Source: CAVQCA01 sp963763115
GTDB lineage: Bacteria; Pseudomonadota; Gammaproteobacteria; UBA9214
Assembly (NCBI GenBank): GCA_963763115.1
Contig: CAVXNM010000023.1
Coordinates: 1-64,000, forward strand
Direction of reading: 5' to 3'
Length of the DNA stretch: 64,000 bases
Position numbers and translations under genes: made by a program. Below are positions 28,193 to 36,086 of this stretch, piece after piece. How positions within the stretch are numbered: position 1 is the stretch's first letter; every line of letters starts with the position of its first letter. The notes under the pieces are model-generated. The model was not told the origin of the DNA. It ran no database searches and saw only the letters and a program-made list of their open reading frames with translations.

Positions 28193-29467
28193 ATGTGTAG
28201 AACCATGGCCGGACCGGTCTTCTATCTGTTTGCAGCGCTCCTGGGACTGGCAAGTCTGCCGACGATTGCGGTCGCCGCGGATGGCTACGACGTTTCCTAT
28301 GTCTGGTCCCGCAATCTCGACGGCGTTCGGGACTACCGCAAGCGGGTGGCCGGGGTGCTGGGGCCGGTTGTGGCGAAGGATCTCAAGGTGGTTATCCGGG
28401 ACAGTCTGATCGGCCTTGTCTACGTGCGCCATGGCGACAGCGCCGGGGCTGCCCGGGTTGCCAAGAGTCATTCCAGGTTGTTGCGTGCCCAGGGTCTTGA
28501 CGCGGCCAGTCCGATACGTTCCGAAAACTGGACGCTCGTTGGCGACGCCGGTACAAGGCAAGTCGCCGTGGCATCGAACGCTGAATCGGGTTCAGCCGCG
28601 AGCATCATCCAGACAACCGCGGCCGCACCGCCCGCCGCGACGGGTTCCCCCCGAAGCAGGATGACAAGCACCGAACGCACCCGGGAGATTCACAACCTGG
28701 AGTCGGCGGTTGAAGACTATATCGATCGCCTGCGCAAGGATGGCAAACTCGATCCCGACGAGCGCACCGGCTGGTCGGTGTATGATTTCACCACCGGTGA
28801 AAAGCTTGTGACCATCAACGAGGATCAGCAGTTTCAGACCGCCAGTCTCGTAAAACCCTTTATCGCGGCGGCTTTCTTTTACAAGGTCAAGCGGGGTGAA
28901 CTCAGCTACAACAGGGAAAGCCGCCGGCAGTTGGAGCGGATGATCCAGCACTCGAGCAATTCCTCCGCCAACTGGGTGACTCGACGGGTGGGTGGACCAA
29001 AGGAGGTCGAACGGATACTGAAGCGACAGTACCCCGCGATATTCCAGGAGATCCATCTCGTCGAATACATACCGGCCGGCGGCAAGACCTATCGCAACAA
29101 GGCATCCGTCCACGACTACAGTCGCTTCCTGTATGCGCTCTGGAAGGAGGAAATCGCCGGCGCCCGCGAGATCAAGCGCCTGATGGCGCTGCCGGGCCGC
29201 GACCGGATCTACACAGGCGTACGGGGCGTCCCGAAAGGCACCAAGGTCTACAACAAGACCGGCAGCACCGCGCGTGTTTGTGGGGACATGGGCATCCTGA
29301 ACGTCAAGGGAGCGGACGGGAAGTGGTATCCCTATACGCTGATCGGCATCATCGAGAAAGAACAGAATGCCGCCAACTACACGAGCTGGATCCGCTCACG
29401 CGGTGACATCATCCGCAATGTCTCCAGCATTGTCTATCAGACCATTGCGCAGAATCACGATATGTAG
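28193..29467 (+). CDS. Exported serine hydrolase, class A beta-lactamase-like
   Basis: This 424-residue protein has a signal peptide ('VFYLFAALLGLASLPTIAVA'). An N-terminal module of about 90 residues ('YVWSRNLDGVRDYRKRVAG') and an Ala/Ser linker precede a penicilloyl-serine transferase domain. That domain has S-x-x-K as 'TASLVKPFIA' near residue 222, S-x-N-like 'HSSNSSANWV' near 255 and K-T-G as 'YNKTGSTARVCGDMG' near 353. It could be a beta-lactamase or, more likely given the extra domain, a cell-wall-associated serine hydrolase. Ribosome site ggaggcggg precedes ATG 28193. The gene is monocistronic. Confidence 0.8.
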   Translation: MCRTMAGPVFYLFAALLGLASLPTIAVAADGYDVSYVWSRNLDGVRDYRKRVAGVLGPVVAKDLKVVIRDSLIGLVYVRHGDSAGAARVAKSHSRLLRAQGLDAASPIRSENWTLVGDAGTRQVAVASNAESGSAASIIQTTAAAPPAATGSPRSRMTSTERTREIHNLESAVEDYIDRLRKDGKLDPDERTGWSVYDFTTGEKLVTINEDQQFQTASLVKPFIAAAFFYKVKRGELSYNRESRRQLERMIQHSSNSSANWVTRRVGGPKEVERILKRQYPAIFQEIHLVEYIPAGGKTYRNKASVHDYSRFLYALWKEEIAGAREIKRLMALPGRDRIYTGVRGVPKGTKVYNKTGSTARVCGDMGILNVKGADGKWYPYTLIGIIEKEQNAANYTSWIRSRGDIIRNVSSIVYQTIAQNHDM

Positions 29468-29718
29468 CATATCGCAGCTTGCGGGCACCACATCACTTCG
29501 CGGTCCTCGAATATCAATGTGGCGCCGGCGTCATCCTGACCGGCCAGGGGCTGGCCGGCATGCCGACCGGAATATGCCCGCTAAACCCTTTGCCGGAAAT
29601 CACCTTCGCCGGTCCTTTGACGCTGGCTGTACGCGGCAATAAGGTGGCGATCGTGCCACGGGCGCAATACTATCGGCGGTTCGAAATAACCCGGGACAGA
29701 GAGGCCCGGCACTGAACC

Positions 29719-30366
29719 ATGACAACACGCATAGAGGAAATCAGGGAGCAGGGGATGGCCTCCGGCCTCCGACGGGCGGACCTCGACCCGGACCCCTACC
29801 GGGAGTTTGAAAAGCGCTTCACGCTGGCCATCGAGTCGGGCATCCCCGAACCGAATGCCATGTGTCTCTCCACGGTCGACGAGGACTGCCAGCCGTGGGT
29901 GCGCACCGTACTGCTGAAGACCTACGACGTGCGCGGCTTTGTGTTCTTCACCAACTACGAAAGCCGCAAGGCACGGCACATCGCCGGCAATCCCCGGGTG
30001 GGTTTGTCGTTTCCCTGGTTCGCGCTCGGCTGGGAGGTGAAGGTCACCGGAGAAGCGGTACGGGTGTCCCTGGCCGAATCGGCGAAATATTTCACCACAC
30101 GCCCGCGCGGCAGCCAGATCGGCGCCTGGGCCTCGCCCCAGAGCCAGGTTATCAGCTCGCGTTCCCTGCTGGATGCCAAGGTGGCGGAGATGATGCGCAA
30201 GCTGCACGACCAGGAGGTGCCGCTGCCGTCGTTCTGGGGCGGCTACCGGGTGCAGCCGTCCACCATCGAATTCTGGCAGGCACGCACCGACCGCCTGCAT
30301 GACCGCTTCCTGTACAGCCGTGCGCAGACAGATGGTGGCTGGCACATCGAACGTCTCGCGCCGTAG
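29719..30366 (+). CDS. pdxH: Pyridoxamine 5'-phosphate oxidase
   Basis: This 215-residue FMN enzyme oxidises pyridoxamine or pyridoxine 5'-phosphate to pyridoxal 5'-phosphate, the last step of the vitamin B6 salvage and de novo routes. Length and motifs match the E. coli enzyme: 'RTVLLKTYDVRGFVFFTNYE' (FMN contacts), 'ESRKARHIAGNPRVGL', 'PRGSQIGAWASPQSQVI' and the C-terminal signature 'WGGYRVQPSTIEFWQARTDR' with 'LHDRFLY'. It functions as a cytoplasmic dimer. The 250 bases upstream hold only a doubtful small ORF. The methyltransferase gene follows after 11 bases, so the two are probably co-transcribed. Confidence 0.96.
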   Translation: MTTRIEEIREQGMASGLRRADLDPDPYREFEKRFTLAIESGIPEPNAMCLSTVDEDCQPWVRTVLLKTYDVRGFVFFTNYESRKARHIAGNPRVGLSFPWFALGWEVKVTGEAVRVSLAESAKYFTTRPRGSQIGAWASPQSQVISSRSLLDAKVAEMMRKLHDQEVPLPSFWGGYRVQPSTIEFWQARTDRLHDRFLYSRAQTDGGWHIERLAP

Positions 30367-30377
30367 CGGGGCCTGGC

Positions 30378-31046
30378 ATGCAGCGCGTCACCGAACCCGA
30401 GCTGATGGATGAACCCTCGCAGGCCGAGGCTTACGCGGCGGCGGATTTCGCCGAGGCCCACGGACGAATCGTGGAGACCTTCACGGCGTATTTCCCCGGG
30501 GTTGAGGTCACGGGGAACGTACTCGATCTGGGCTGCGGGCCGGGGGATATCAGTTTCCGGTTTGCCGCGCGGTTTCCCGGGGCATCGGTGACCGGTGTGG
30601 ACGGTTCGGCGGCCATGATCGAGCTCGCCAGACAGCGCCAGGCGCATGAATCCGGGTCGGGTGGTCGTGTGCGCTTCATCGAGACGCGGATTCCCGGAAC
30701 ACCCCTGCCCGCGGGTCCCTATGCGGCGATCATCAGCAACAGCCTGCTGCATCACCTGCATCGGCCGGCGGTGTTGTGGGAGACTATCGCCGCGTATGCC
30801 TCCGCCGGCACGCGGATCTACATTGCGGACCTGCGTCGTCCGCCGACAACCGCCGTGGCTCGCCGGATGGTGGTTGCCTACGCCGCCGGTGAACCCGACG
30901 TCCTGCGCCGCGATTTTTATCATTCGCTGTGCGCCGCATTCGAACCCCGCGAAATCGAGGCGCAGCTCGAGGCGGCTGGCCTCGCCGAACTGGCGGTGGC
31001 GGTGATCAGCGACCGGCATCTGGTGGTTCACGGGGTCAAGCGATAA
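30378..31046 (+). CDS. Class I SAM-dependent methyltransferase
   Basis: This 222-residue cytoplasmic methyltransferase shows motif I 'VLDLGCGPGDISFRFAARF' near residues 47-65, the acidic motif II 'VTGVDGSAAMIELARQ' and motif IV-like 'YAAIISNSLLHHLHRP' near 115-130. Motif V-like 'GTRIYIADLRRPP' follows. The acceptor is unknown; small-molecule methyltransferases of this type (methyltransf_11/25) are common. It lies 11 bases after pdxH and is probably co-transcribed with it, although no functional link is obvious. Confidence 0.85.
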   Translation: MQRVTEPELMDEPSQAEAYAAADFAEAHGRIVETFTAYFPGVEVTGNVLDLGCGPGDISFRFAARFPGASVTGVDGSAAMIELARQRQAHESGSGGRVRFIETRIPGTPLPAGPYAAIISNSLLHHLHRPAVLWETIAAYASAGTRIYIADLRRPPTTAVARRMVVAYAAGEPDVLRRDFYHSLCAAFEPREIEAQLEAAGLAELAVAVISDRHLVVHGVKR

Positions 31047-31122
31047 GAACCTGTGACATACACTCACCGATACCTGATCATGGAGGCCCCCGGCAGCGGC
31101 GGCGCCGGCATGGAAGAAGCAA

Positions 31123-32346
31123 ATGACTGAAGGTAAACGCATAAAAACCAGATCATCGCCGAAGACCACAGCCGGTGAGGGACGTGGTGGTCCGTTAAAC
31201 GCGCTCAGATGGGTGGTGAGGTCCGAAAGCGCCCTGCTGTTCGGTGCGGTGACGACCATCCTGTTCTACATCTTCTCCGACGCCCTGCTTGCCGGGTTCG
31301 CCCCGGATCCGAAGACGATTGTCCTGTTTCTCTGGCTTTTCGTGACCATGGTATGGTGTGCCTTCGGCGTGGTCCGTCATGCCGACTGCCTGGCTGAGAT
31401 GCTGGGCGAACCTTATGGCACCCTGATCCTCACCCTGGCGGTAATCGCCATCGAGGTGTCGATGATTTCCGCGATCATGCTCCACGGCGAGAACCAGCCG
31501 GCACTGGCGCGCGATACCATGTTCGCAGTGCTCATGATTATCCTGAACGGCATGGTCGGCCTGGCGCTCCTGCTCGGTGGTCTGCGCCATCGTGAACAGC
31601 ATTACAATCTGCAGGGAGCCAAGGCCTTTCTTGCGGTGATCCTTCCCCTGGCGGTCCTGTCCCTGATTCTACCCGTTTTCACGACCTCGACCGAACTTCC
31701 GGACTTCACGCCGGCGCAGGCACTCTATTTCGCTGCGATTACCGTTATTCTCTACGGCGTGTTCCTGATGATCCAGACCGTGCGCCACACGGGACACTTC
31801 ATGCAGCCTGGCAAGCGCGGCCAGCCCGGAAGCGGGGTACCGGATCCGCTGGTTCACGAGGAGACTGCTCACGCGCATGGCCGGCACGAGTTGCGCTCGC
31901 TGTCCTCCCATGCCGTCTTGCTGGTTTTGACCATGCTGCCCGTGGTGCTGCTGTCGAAGAAGCTGGCCGTGTTCGTCGACTACGGGGTGGAGACGATGGG
32001 GGCGCCGGTGGCGCTCGGTGGTCTCATCGTCGCCACCCTGGTGCTGGCGCCCGAAGGACTCGGGGCATTGCGCGCCGCGCTCGCCAACCGGCTGCAGCGC
32101 TCGGTCAATATTCTCCTCGGTTCGGCGCTGGCGACGATCAGTCTCACCGTCCCGGCAGTCCTTATGATCGGCCTTGTGACCGGTCGCAGCGTCGAACTCG
32201 GCCTCGATCCGGTCGAGATGGTCATGCTGCTGCTGACGCTCGCGGTCAGCACCCTTACCTTCACCGGCGGGCGGACCAACATCCTGCAAGGCGCAATCCA
32301 TCTGGTGCTGTTCCTTACTTATATCGTGCTTATCTTCAACCCCTGA
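31123..32346 (+). CDS. chaA: Calcium/sodium:proton antiporter, ChaA family
   Basis: This 407-residue inner-membrane antiporter of the CaCA superfamily has about eleven helices and two inverted halves. Each half carries the alpha-repeat motif: 'GEPYGTLILTLAVIAIEVSM' near residues 97-116 and 'LAPEGLGALRAALANRLQRS' near 310-329, then 'VNILLGSALATISLTVPA'. The Glu residues bind the cation. A His-rich acidic loop ('HEETAHAHGRHELRS') separates the halves, as in ChaA. It would export Ca2+, and Na+ or K+ at high pH, in exchange for protons. Length matches the E. coli protein. Confidence 0.9.
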   Translation: MTEGKRIKTRSSPKTTAGEGRGGPLNALRWVVRSESALLFGAVTTILFYIFSDALLAGFAPDPKTIVLFLWLFVTMVWCAFGVVRHADCLAEMLGEPYGTLILTLAVIAIEVSMISAIMLHGENQPALARDTMFAVLMIILNGMVGLALLLGGLRHREQHYNLQGAKAFLAVILPLAVLSLILPVFTTSTELPDFTPAQALYFAAITVILYGVFLMIQTVRHTGHFMQPGKRGQPGSGVPDPLVHEETAHAHGRHELRSLSSHAVLLVLTMLPVVLLSKKLAVFVDYGVETMGAPVALGGLIVATLVLAPEGLGALRAALANRLQRSVNILLGSALATISLTVPAVLMIGLVTGRSVELGLDPVEMVMLLLTLAVSTLTFTGGRTNILQGAIHLVLFLTYIVLIFNP

Positions 32347-32644
32347 CCGGGAGTCTTCAACCGCCAGCATGAAATCGACCGGATACGCATGCATGAATGT
32401 GTGATGGTCTGCGAAAGCGCAGTGGCAGGAGGTCATCACTCCCGTGTCTTGTGACCTCGCCTGGATGCCGGCCTTCTCAGCCCTGCTGAGTTTCATGGGT
32501 TATCAGGTTTGCTTTTTCCTCCCGCCGCAGGATGAACCGGACCGTCGAGGGCATGGATCTGCTCCCGCTGGAACCGGCACGGGTGTGGCACTATGATGTG
32601 CGTTCAATTCCCCGATTTCACCCACTCGCAGGAGGTTTCGTCAC
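32347..32644. other. Intergenic region upstream of ubiX
   Basis: Nearly 300 bases between chaA and ubiX hold no gene that I can support. A short ATG frame from about 32532 runs into ubiX and has no ribosome site or family. The ubiX ribosome site aggagg is at 32630-32635. Confidence 0.3.
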
Positions 32645-33232
32645 ATGCGGCTGATCATAGGCATAACGGGCGCGAGTGGAGTGATCTACGGCATTCGGCT
32701 GCTCGAGACGCTCCGGACCACGCCCGGGGTCGAGACGCACCTTGTCATCAGCAACGGCGCCGTGCTGAACATCGAACTGGAGACCGACTGGTCCATCAAG
32801 GCCGTCGAGGCGCTGGCCGACGTCGTGCACAGCGACCGGAATCTCGCGGCCTCCATCAGCAGCGGTTCCTGCCTGACCGATGGAATGGTCATCGTGCCGT
32901 GCTCCATGAAGACCCTGTCCGGGGTGGCCAGTTCCTGCGCCGACAACCTGATCGTGCGCGCGGCCGATGTGACGCTGAAGGAACGCCGGCAGCTGGTTTT
33001 GGTGCCCAGGGAGTCGCCGCTGCACGTTGGACATACGCGGTTGCTGCACGAAGCGGCCCTGATGGGCGCAATCATCTGTCCACCGATGCCGGCCTTTTAC
33101 AACCATCCCGGCTCCGTGGACGATATTATCAACCATACGGTCGGCCGGATTCTGGACCTGTTCGGCGTCGACAGCGACCTGGTCAGGCGCTGGCAAGGGT
33201 TGCCCGGTGACAGGGGGCGCATCGACCGGTGA
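32645..33232 (+). CDS. ubiX: Flavin prenyltransferase UbiX
   Basis: This 195-residue flavoprotein attaches dimethylallyl phosphate to FMN, making prenylated FMN for UbiD-type decarboxylases in ubiquinone synthesis. Family motifs are complete: 'IIGITGASGVIYGIRLLETL' at the N-terminus (FMN phosphate loop), 'SISSGSCLTDGMVIVPCSMK' near residues 70-90 and 'LVLVPRESPLHVGHTRLL' near 118-135. It ends with 'CPPMPAFYNHPGSVDDIINH'. No ubiD gene lies nearby. It is expected to be a cytoplasmic dodecamer. The start is fixed by a strong aggagg. Confidence 0.95.
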   Translation: MRLIIGITGASGVIYGIRLLETLRTTPGVETHLVISNGAVLNIELETDWSIKAVEALADVVHSDRNLAASISSGSCLTDGMVIVPCSMKTLSGVASSCADNLIVRAADVTLKERRQLVLVPRESPLHVGHTRLLHEAALMGAIICPPMPAFYNHPGSVDDIINHTVGRILDLFGVDSDLVRRWQGLPGDRGRIDR

Positions 33233-33356
33233 TTGCGGCCACCCGTGAAGCCGTGACCCGGGGGATGACGTATCCGCCCAGGTTAGAGTCCGTGCATAAG
33301 CACCCATCTGTCGCAGTGCTTCCGTTGCAAATCTGTTTTTGAAGAAGGGGCGGAGA

Positions 33357-34123
33357 ATGGATGCACGAGGTATTGTGTTTGCCGTTCTCGCGCTGGGCGG
33401 CATGCCCACATCGGGCAACCCGTCGGTCAATAACTATGATGAATTGCGCTCAGCGGCGGTCAGGAAATGTCAGGCGGTCGATGCGGGTGAGTATCAAACC
33501 GGGCTCTTTTTCAACCCGGAGGGGTATCGTTCGTATTATGCGCGGTCGCTGTGCTATCTGCAGGCCGCAATAGCATTCCGCGACATTGAACTGTGCGCCC
33601 TGGTCAAGCGGCGCCGGGCTCTCTTCTCGTCGAGCTGGGGGTATTCGGAATCCAATTGCAGAAAACTGGTCTCCGAGGGCATCGCGAAAGACCGCGAAGT
33701 CATCGACCGGTTGATGAAAGACTACCAGCAGGGCCATGTGCAACTGGCCAGTTCCGTATCGAGCGTGACGGCAACGGCCGCGACATCGATATCATTCCGG
33801 AGTTCTCGGGGCAGGACGCGCACTCCTACGAGCTGCGGTTTGAACTCCTTCGGGAGGACTCCGCTGCACCCCCCGTGCTGCTCGATGTCTCCGGGTTCTA
33901 CCTCACGGGGGCCGCCGACAAAATCCGCATCTATGTACGGACGGCCGATATCCTCCGTCGGTTCCCGGGGTTTGCCCTGAATCGACGCTGGCCGGTGCGT
34001 GCCACGCTGGTATACAGCGCGGGCACCGGTACCTATCACGGTCAATGGAGTCCTGCCTTTATCGATAGCCGGTTCCCGGTAAAGGAGCGTACGCAGACGC
34101 TGACCCGGGAAATCCGCTTCTGA
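33357..34123 (+). CDS. Secreted hypothetical protein, frameshifted
   Basis: From ATG 33357 an N-terminal signal-like segment ('GIVFAVLALGGMPTSGNPS') precedes a Cys-containing helical domain ('YARSLCYLQAAIAFRDIELC'). Near 33740 the frame changes, and a beta-rich domain follows with 'FRIERDGNGRDIDIIPEFSG', 'YELRFELLREDSAAPPVLLD' and 'WPVRATLVYSAGTGTYHGQW', ending at 34123. The total is about 255 residues. I recognise no family. An adjacent A/G-rich ribosome site supports the start. The protein is presumably periplasmic. Confidence 0.6.
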
Positions 34124-34155
34124 GGCCCGCTCGATTCATGGCGTGATCACCACAT

Positions 34156-34539
34156 ATGGATGACGAGGAACGCGACCGGAAGATCGCGCGCTGGCAGCAA
34201 AAGGCGCGGGCGGCGGCAAAGCGCAGGACGCACCGCAAGCTGTACATCATCACGCTGATGCCGGAGGTGCTGGAGCGCAGGGATTTCCGCGAGGCCAACC
34301 CGGATTATATCGAGAGCATGCCGTGCCTGTACGTCGGCAGCACGATTCATGAGCCGGGTGATCGCTTCGAGCAGCACATGGCCGGCTACCGGAGCAGCAG
34401 GTATCCCAAACACTACGGCGTCGAGCTGGCGCAGGACCTGCTGGACGGCTTCGATGATGCGGGATTGCGCGAGGAGGAACGCGAGCCTGCCCTCGCCGAG
34501 TGGCTGCGGCGTCAGGGCTGTGCCGTCTGGCAAAACTGA
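34156..34539 (+). CDS. Possible GIY-YIG-like small protein
   Basis: The protein has 127 residues, with a basic N-terminus ('RKIARWQQKARAAAKRRTHR'). A segment resembling the GIY-YIG fold follows: 'KLYIITLMPEVL' (first tyrosine strand), then 'CLYVGSTIHEPGDRFEQHMA' (second Y-V-G strand, Arg on the next helix) and 'YRSSRYPKHYGVEL'. In GIY-YIG enzymes the two Tyr, the Arg and a Glu form the site. Here a long insertion separates the two strands, and a catalytic Glu is uncertain. I would call it GIY-YIG-like at best. It follows the secreted protein by 32 bases. Confidence 0.5.
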   Translation: MDDEERDRKIARWQQKARAAAKRRTHRKLYIITLMPEVLERRDFREANPDYIESMPCLYVGSTIHEPGDRFEQHMAGYRSSRYPKHYGVELAQDLLDGFDDAGLREEEREPALAEWLRRQGCAVWQN

Positions 34540-34946
34540 CGGCGCAGTTCATCTCCCGCCTGCGCTGCCGGGATGTTCCAACGGAAACGGGGGCTTTCTG
34601 CTACAGTCAGGTCAGTCACCTGACGATATTAGTGTCACATAAGCAACCAGTCGGTAAAGACATGAGTCCTCTGATCTGGTCTATGGCATTCAGCCGCTGC
34701 ACGCACAACCGAGTGACGACACACTCCAATCCAGTGCGTACCATCGTTAATTCGGTGAGATGGCATGTGGATGTGGCGGGTTTTCTCTTGAGAGGCGGTC
34801 ATCGCCATTCCGGGGAATCGGATCATTCCCTAAAGTTATAATTACCCGGCGCCCCGCTTCGAAAGATCCGGCTGATTGGCAGTCAGCCTGCGATGGGGCG
34901 GCATTTCAGTACCCATAGGGACTGGCTGACGAGATTTCCGGGCACT
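34540..34946. other. Intergenic region without recognised genes
   Basis: About 400 bases upstream of the ferredoxin. A short frame at 34500-34841 overlaps the preceding gene and has no family or ribosome site, so it is left out. No repeats or tRNAs were recognised. Confidence 0.3.
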
Positions 34947-35249
34947 ATGACGTAGACCGTTACCATCCGCAGCTCCGGCGTCCGGTTTACCGTGGAAGCG
35001 GGGGAGACCATCCTTCAGGCCGGACTGCGCCAGGGCGTAACGCTCCCCTATGGCTGTCATGGCGGGTTGTGCGGGGTTTGTATCAGCCGGATTTCCGGGG
35101 GTTGGATTACCTATCCGGATGGTCCGCCACTGGCGCTGGCGGACGAGGATACCGGGGGTGAGAAAGACTTATGTTGTGTCGGTCACCCGGGCAGCGACCT
35201 GGTGATCGAACCGGTGAATTCGGGGATGGACTGGGAACCCTGGGAATGA
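34947..35249 (+). CDS. 2Fe-2S ferredoxin (plant type) with a stop at codon 3
   Basis: This is a stand-alone ferredoxin of about 100 codons. The cluster ligands are visible as 'LPYGCHGGLCGVCISRISGG' (C-x4-C-x2-C) and 'KDLCCVGHPGSDLVIEP' for the fourth Cys. The beta-grasp opening 'VTIRSSGVRFTVEAGETIL' starts right after ATG-ACG-TAG at 34947-34955, so the natural start seems to be followed by a TAG two codons later. Otherwise translation would have to begin at GTG 34992, which would drop the first strand. A base-call error or a real nonsense mutation is possible. It resembles the ferredoxin domain of CDP-6-deoxy-delta-3,4-glucoseen reductase-type proteins, without their reductase part. Confidence 0.75.
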
Positions 35250-35260
35250 CTGCGAAGGTC

Positions 35261-35280
35261 ATGCCCCTTATCCGGGGCAT
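35261..35280. terminator. Bidirectional hairpin atgcccc / ggggcat
   Basis: A perfect 7-bp stem with a 6-base loop lies exactly between the convergent ferredoxin (ends 35249) and membrane protein (ends 35280) genes. No long T-run is present, so it may only be a weak or Rho-assisted stop. Confidence 0.5.
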
Positions 35281-35723
35281 TAATTCAGGACTGATTCCGG
35301 TTCCGACTGCGCGCTCAGGGTGAACCAGGTACCCGAGGGCAGCCAGGGACCCAGACATTGCAGCAAAGCCTTGCTCAGTCTGCCGGCGGTTTGGATGTCC
35401 AGTGTTTCCTGATTGACCGGCATCATGTAGCCATAGGTATCCAGACGATAGAAGCCGACCCGCTGGTTCAGCCTGGCCGCGAAGATGGTTCCTACACCGA
35501 TTTCACGCACATAGTGCACGCCATCCTGGGAGACGCTGTAGACCATGCTCTTGCAGGGGAATTCGGTTTCAGACTGCTGTAGCGGAATGCCGGCCGACGA
35601 CGGTGGCAGGGTGTTTGAGTCAAATCCATCGGGATAATGCCGGATGGCCAGCATCGCGCCGGCGATAAAAAGTACACAGAGAAGCGCCCATCTGCCTGGA
35701 CCAAGTCGGTATAAATAGATCAT
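35280..35723 (-). CDS. Membrane-anchored hypothetical protein
   Basis: The 147-residue protein has one N-terminal helix ('WALLCVLFIAGAMLAIRHY'). A periplasmic mixed domain ('YSVSQDGVHYVREIGVGTIF', 'VGFYRLDTYGYMMPVNQET') and a helical C-terminus follow. No family was recognised. ATG 35723 is chosen over 35744 because gggagg lies nine bases upstream of it. It converges on the ferredoxin gene. Confidence 0.65.
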   Translation of the reverse strand: MIYLYRLGPGRWALLCVLFIAGAMLAIRHYPDGFDSNTLPPSSAGIPLQQSETEFPCKSMVYSVSQDGVHYVREIGVGTIFAARLNQRVGFYRLDTYGYMMPVNQETLDIQTAGRLSKALLQCLGPWLPSGTWFTLSAQSEPESVLN

Positions 35724-35866
35724 CGTGAGTGCCTCCCGATACACGCCGCAATAGCGTCTTCCTGGTTTTTATTGTCAGAAACCCTGCAGGCGGTGTCTGT
35801 TGAACTCAGGTCCATGGGACTAAAGTCATACACGAATTAATCAGGCGCAGCCACGCCGGTACGGTT

Positions 35867-35953
35867 GTCGTCATACCGGCAGAAGCGTGGCAAAGAACCG
35901 GAATTCAGCGGTTGATTTTCAATGTATTTACAGATTCCCGCTTGCGCGGGAAT
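35867..35953. repeat. REP-like inverted repeat (gattcccgcttgcgcgggaat type)
   Basis: The right part attcccgcttgcgcgggaat (35934-35953) is itself a hairpin. The left part gtcgtcataccggcagaagc (35867-35886) is an imperfect inverted copy of it and its flank. A related element is at 61877-61951. Repeats of this wording are common in proteobacterial intergenic DNA. Confidence 0.65.
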
Positions 35954-36086
35954 GACAGGCTCCTGCCCCAGCCCTGTCCGGCAGCTACAGCACGTGGTGC
36001 CGCCGGTGCCGGGTGGATTGATTTGGCGGTGAAATGGGGGTTCAATGGGCAGGCTTACTGCAGGCCACCACTTTACATTATCAGTA

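Noticed and set aside
29479..29715. 78-codon frame between the serine hydrolase and pdxH
   Set aside because: It starts with TTG, has no ribosome site and shows no family likeness. The frame is as open as chance allows in this GC range.
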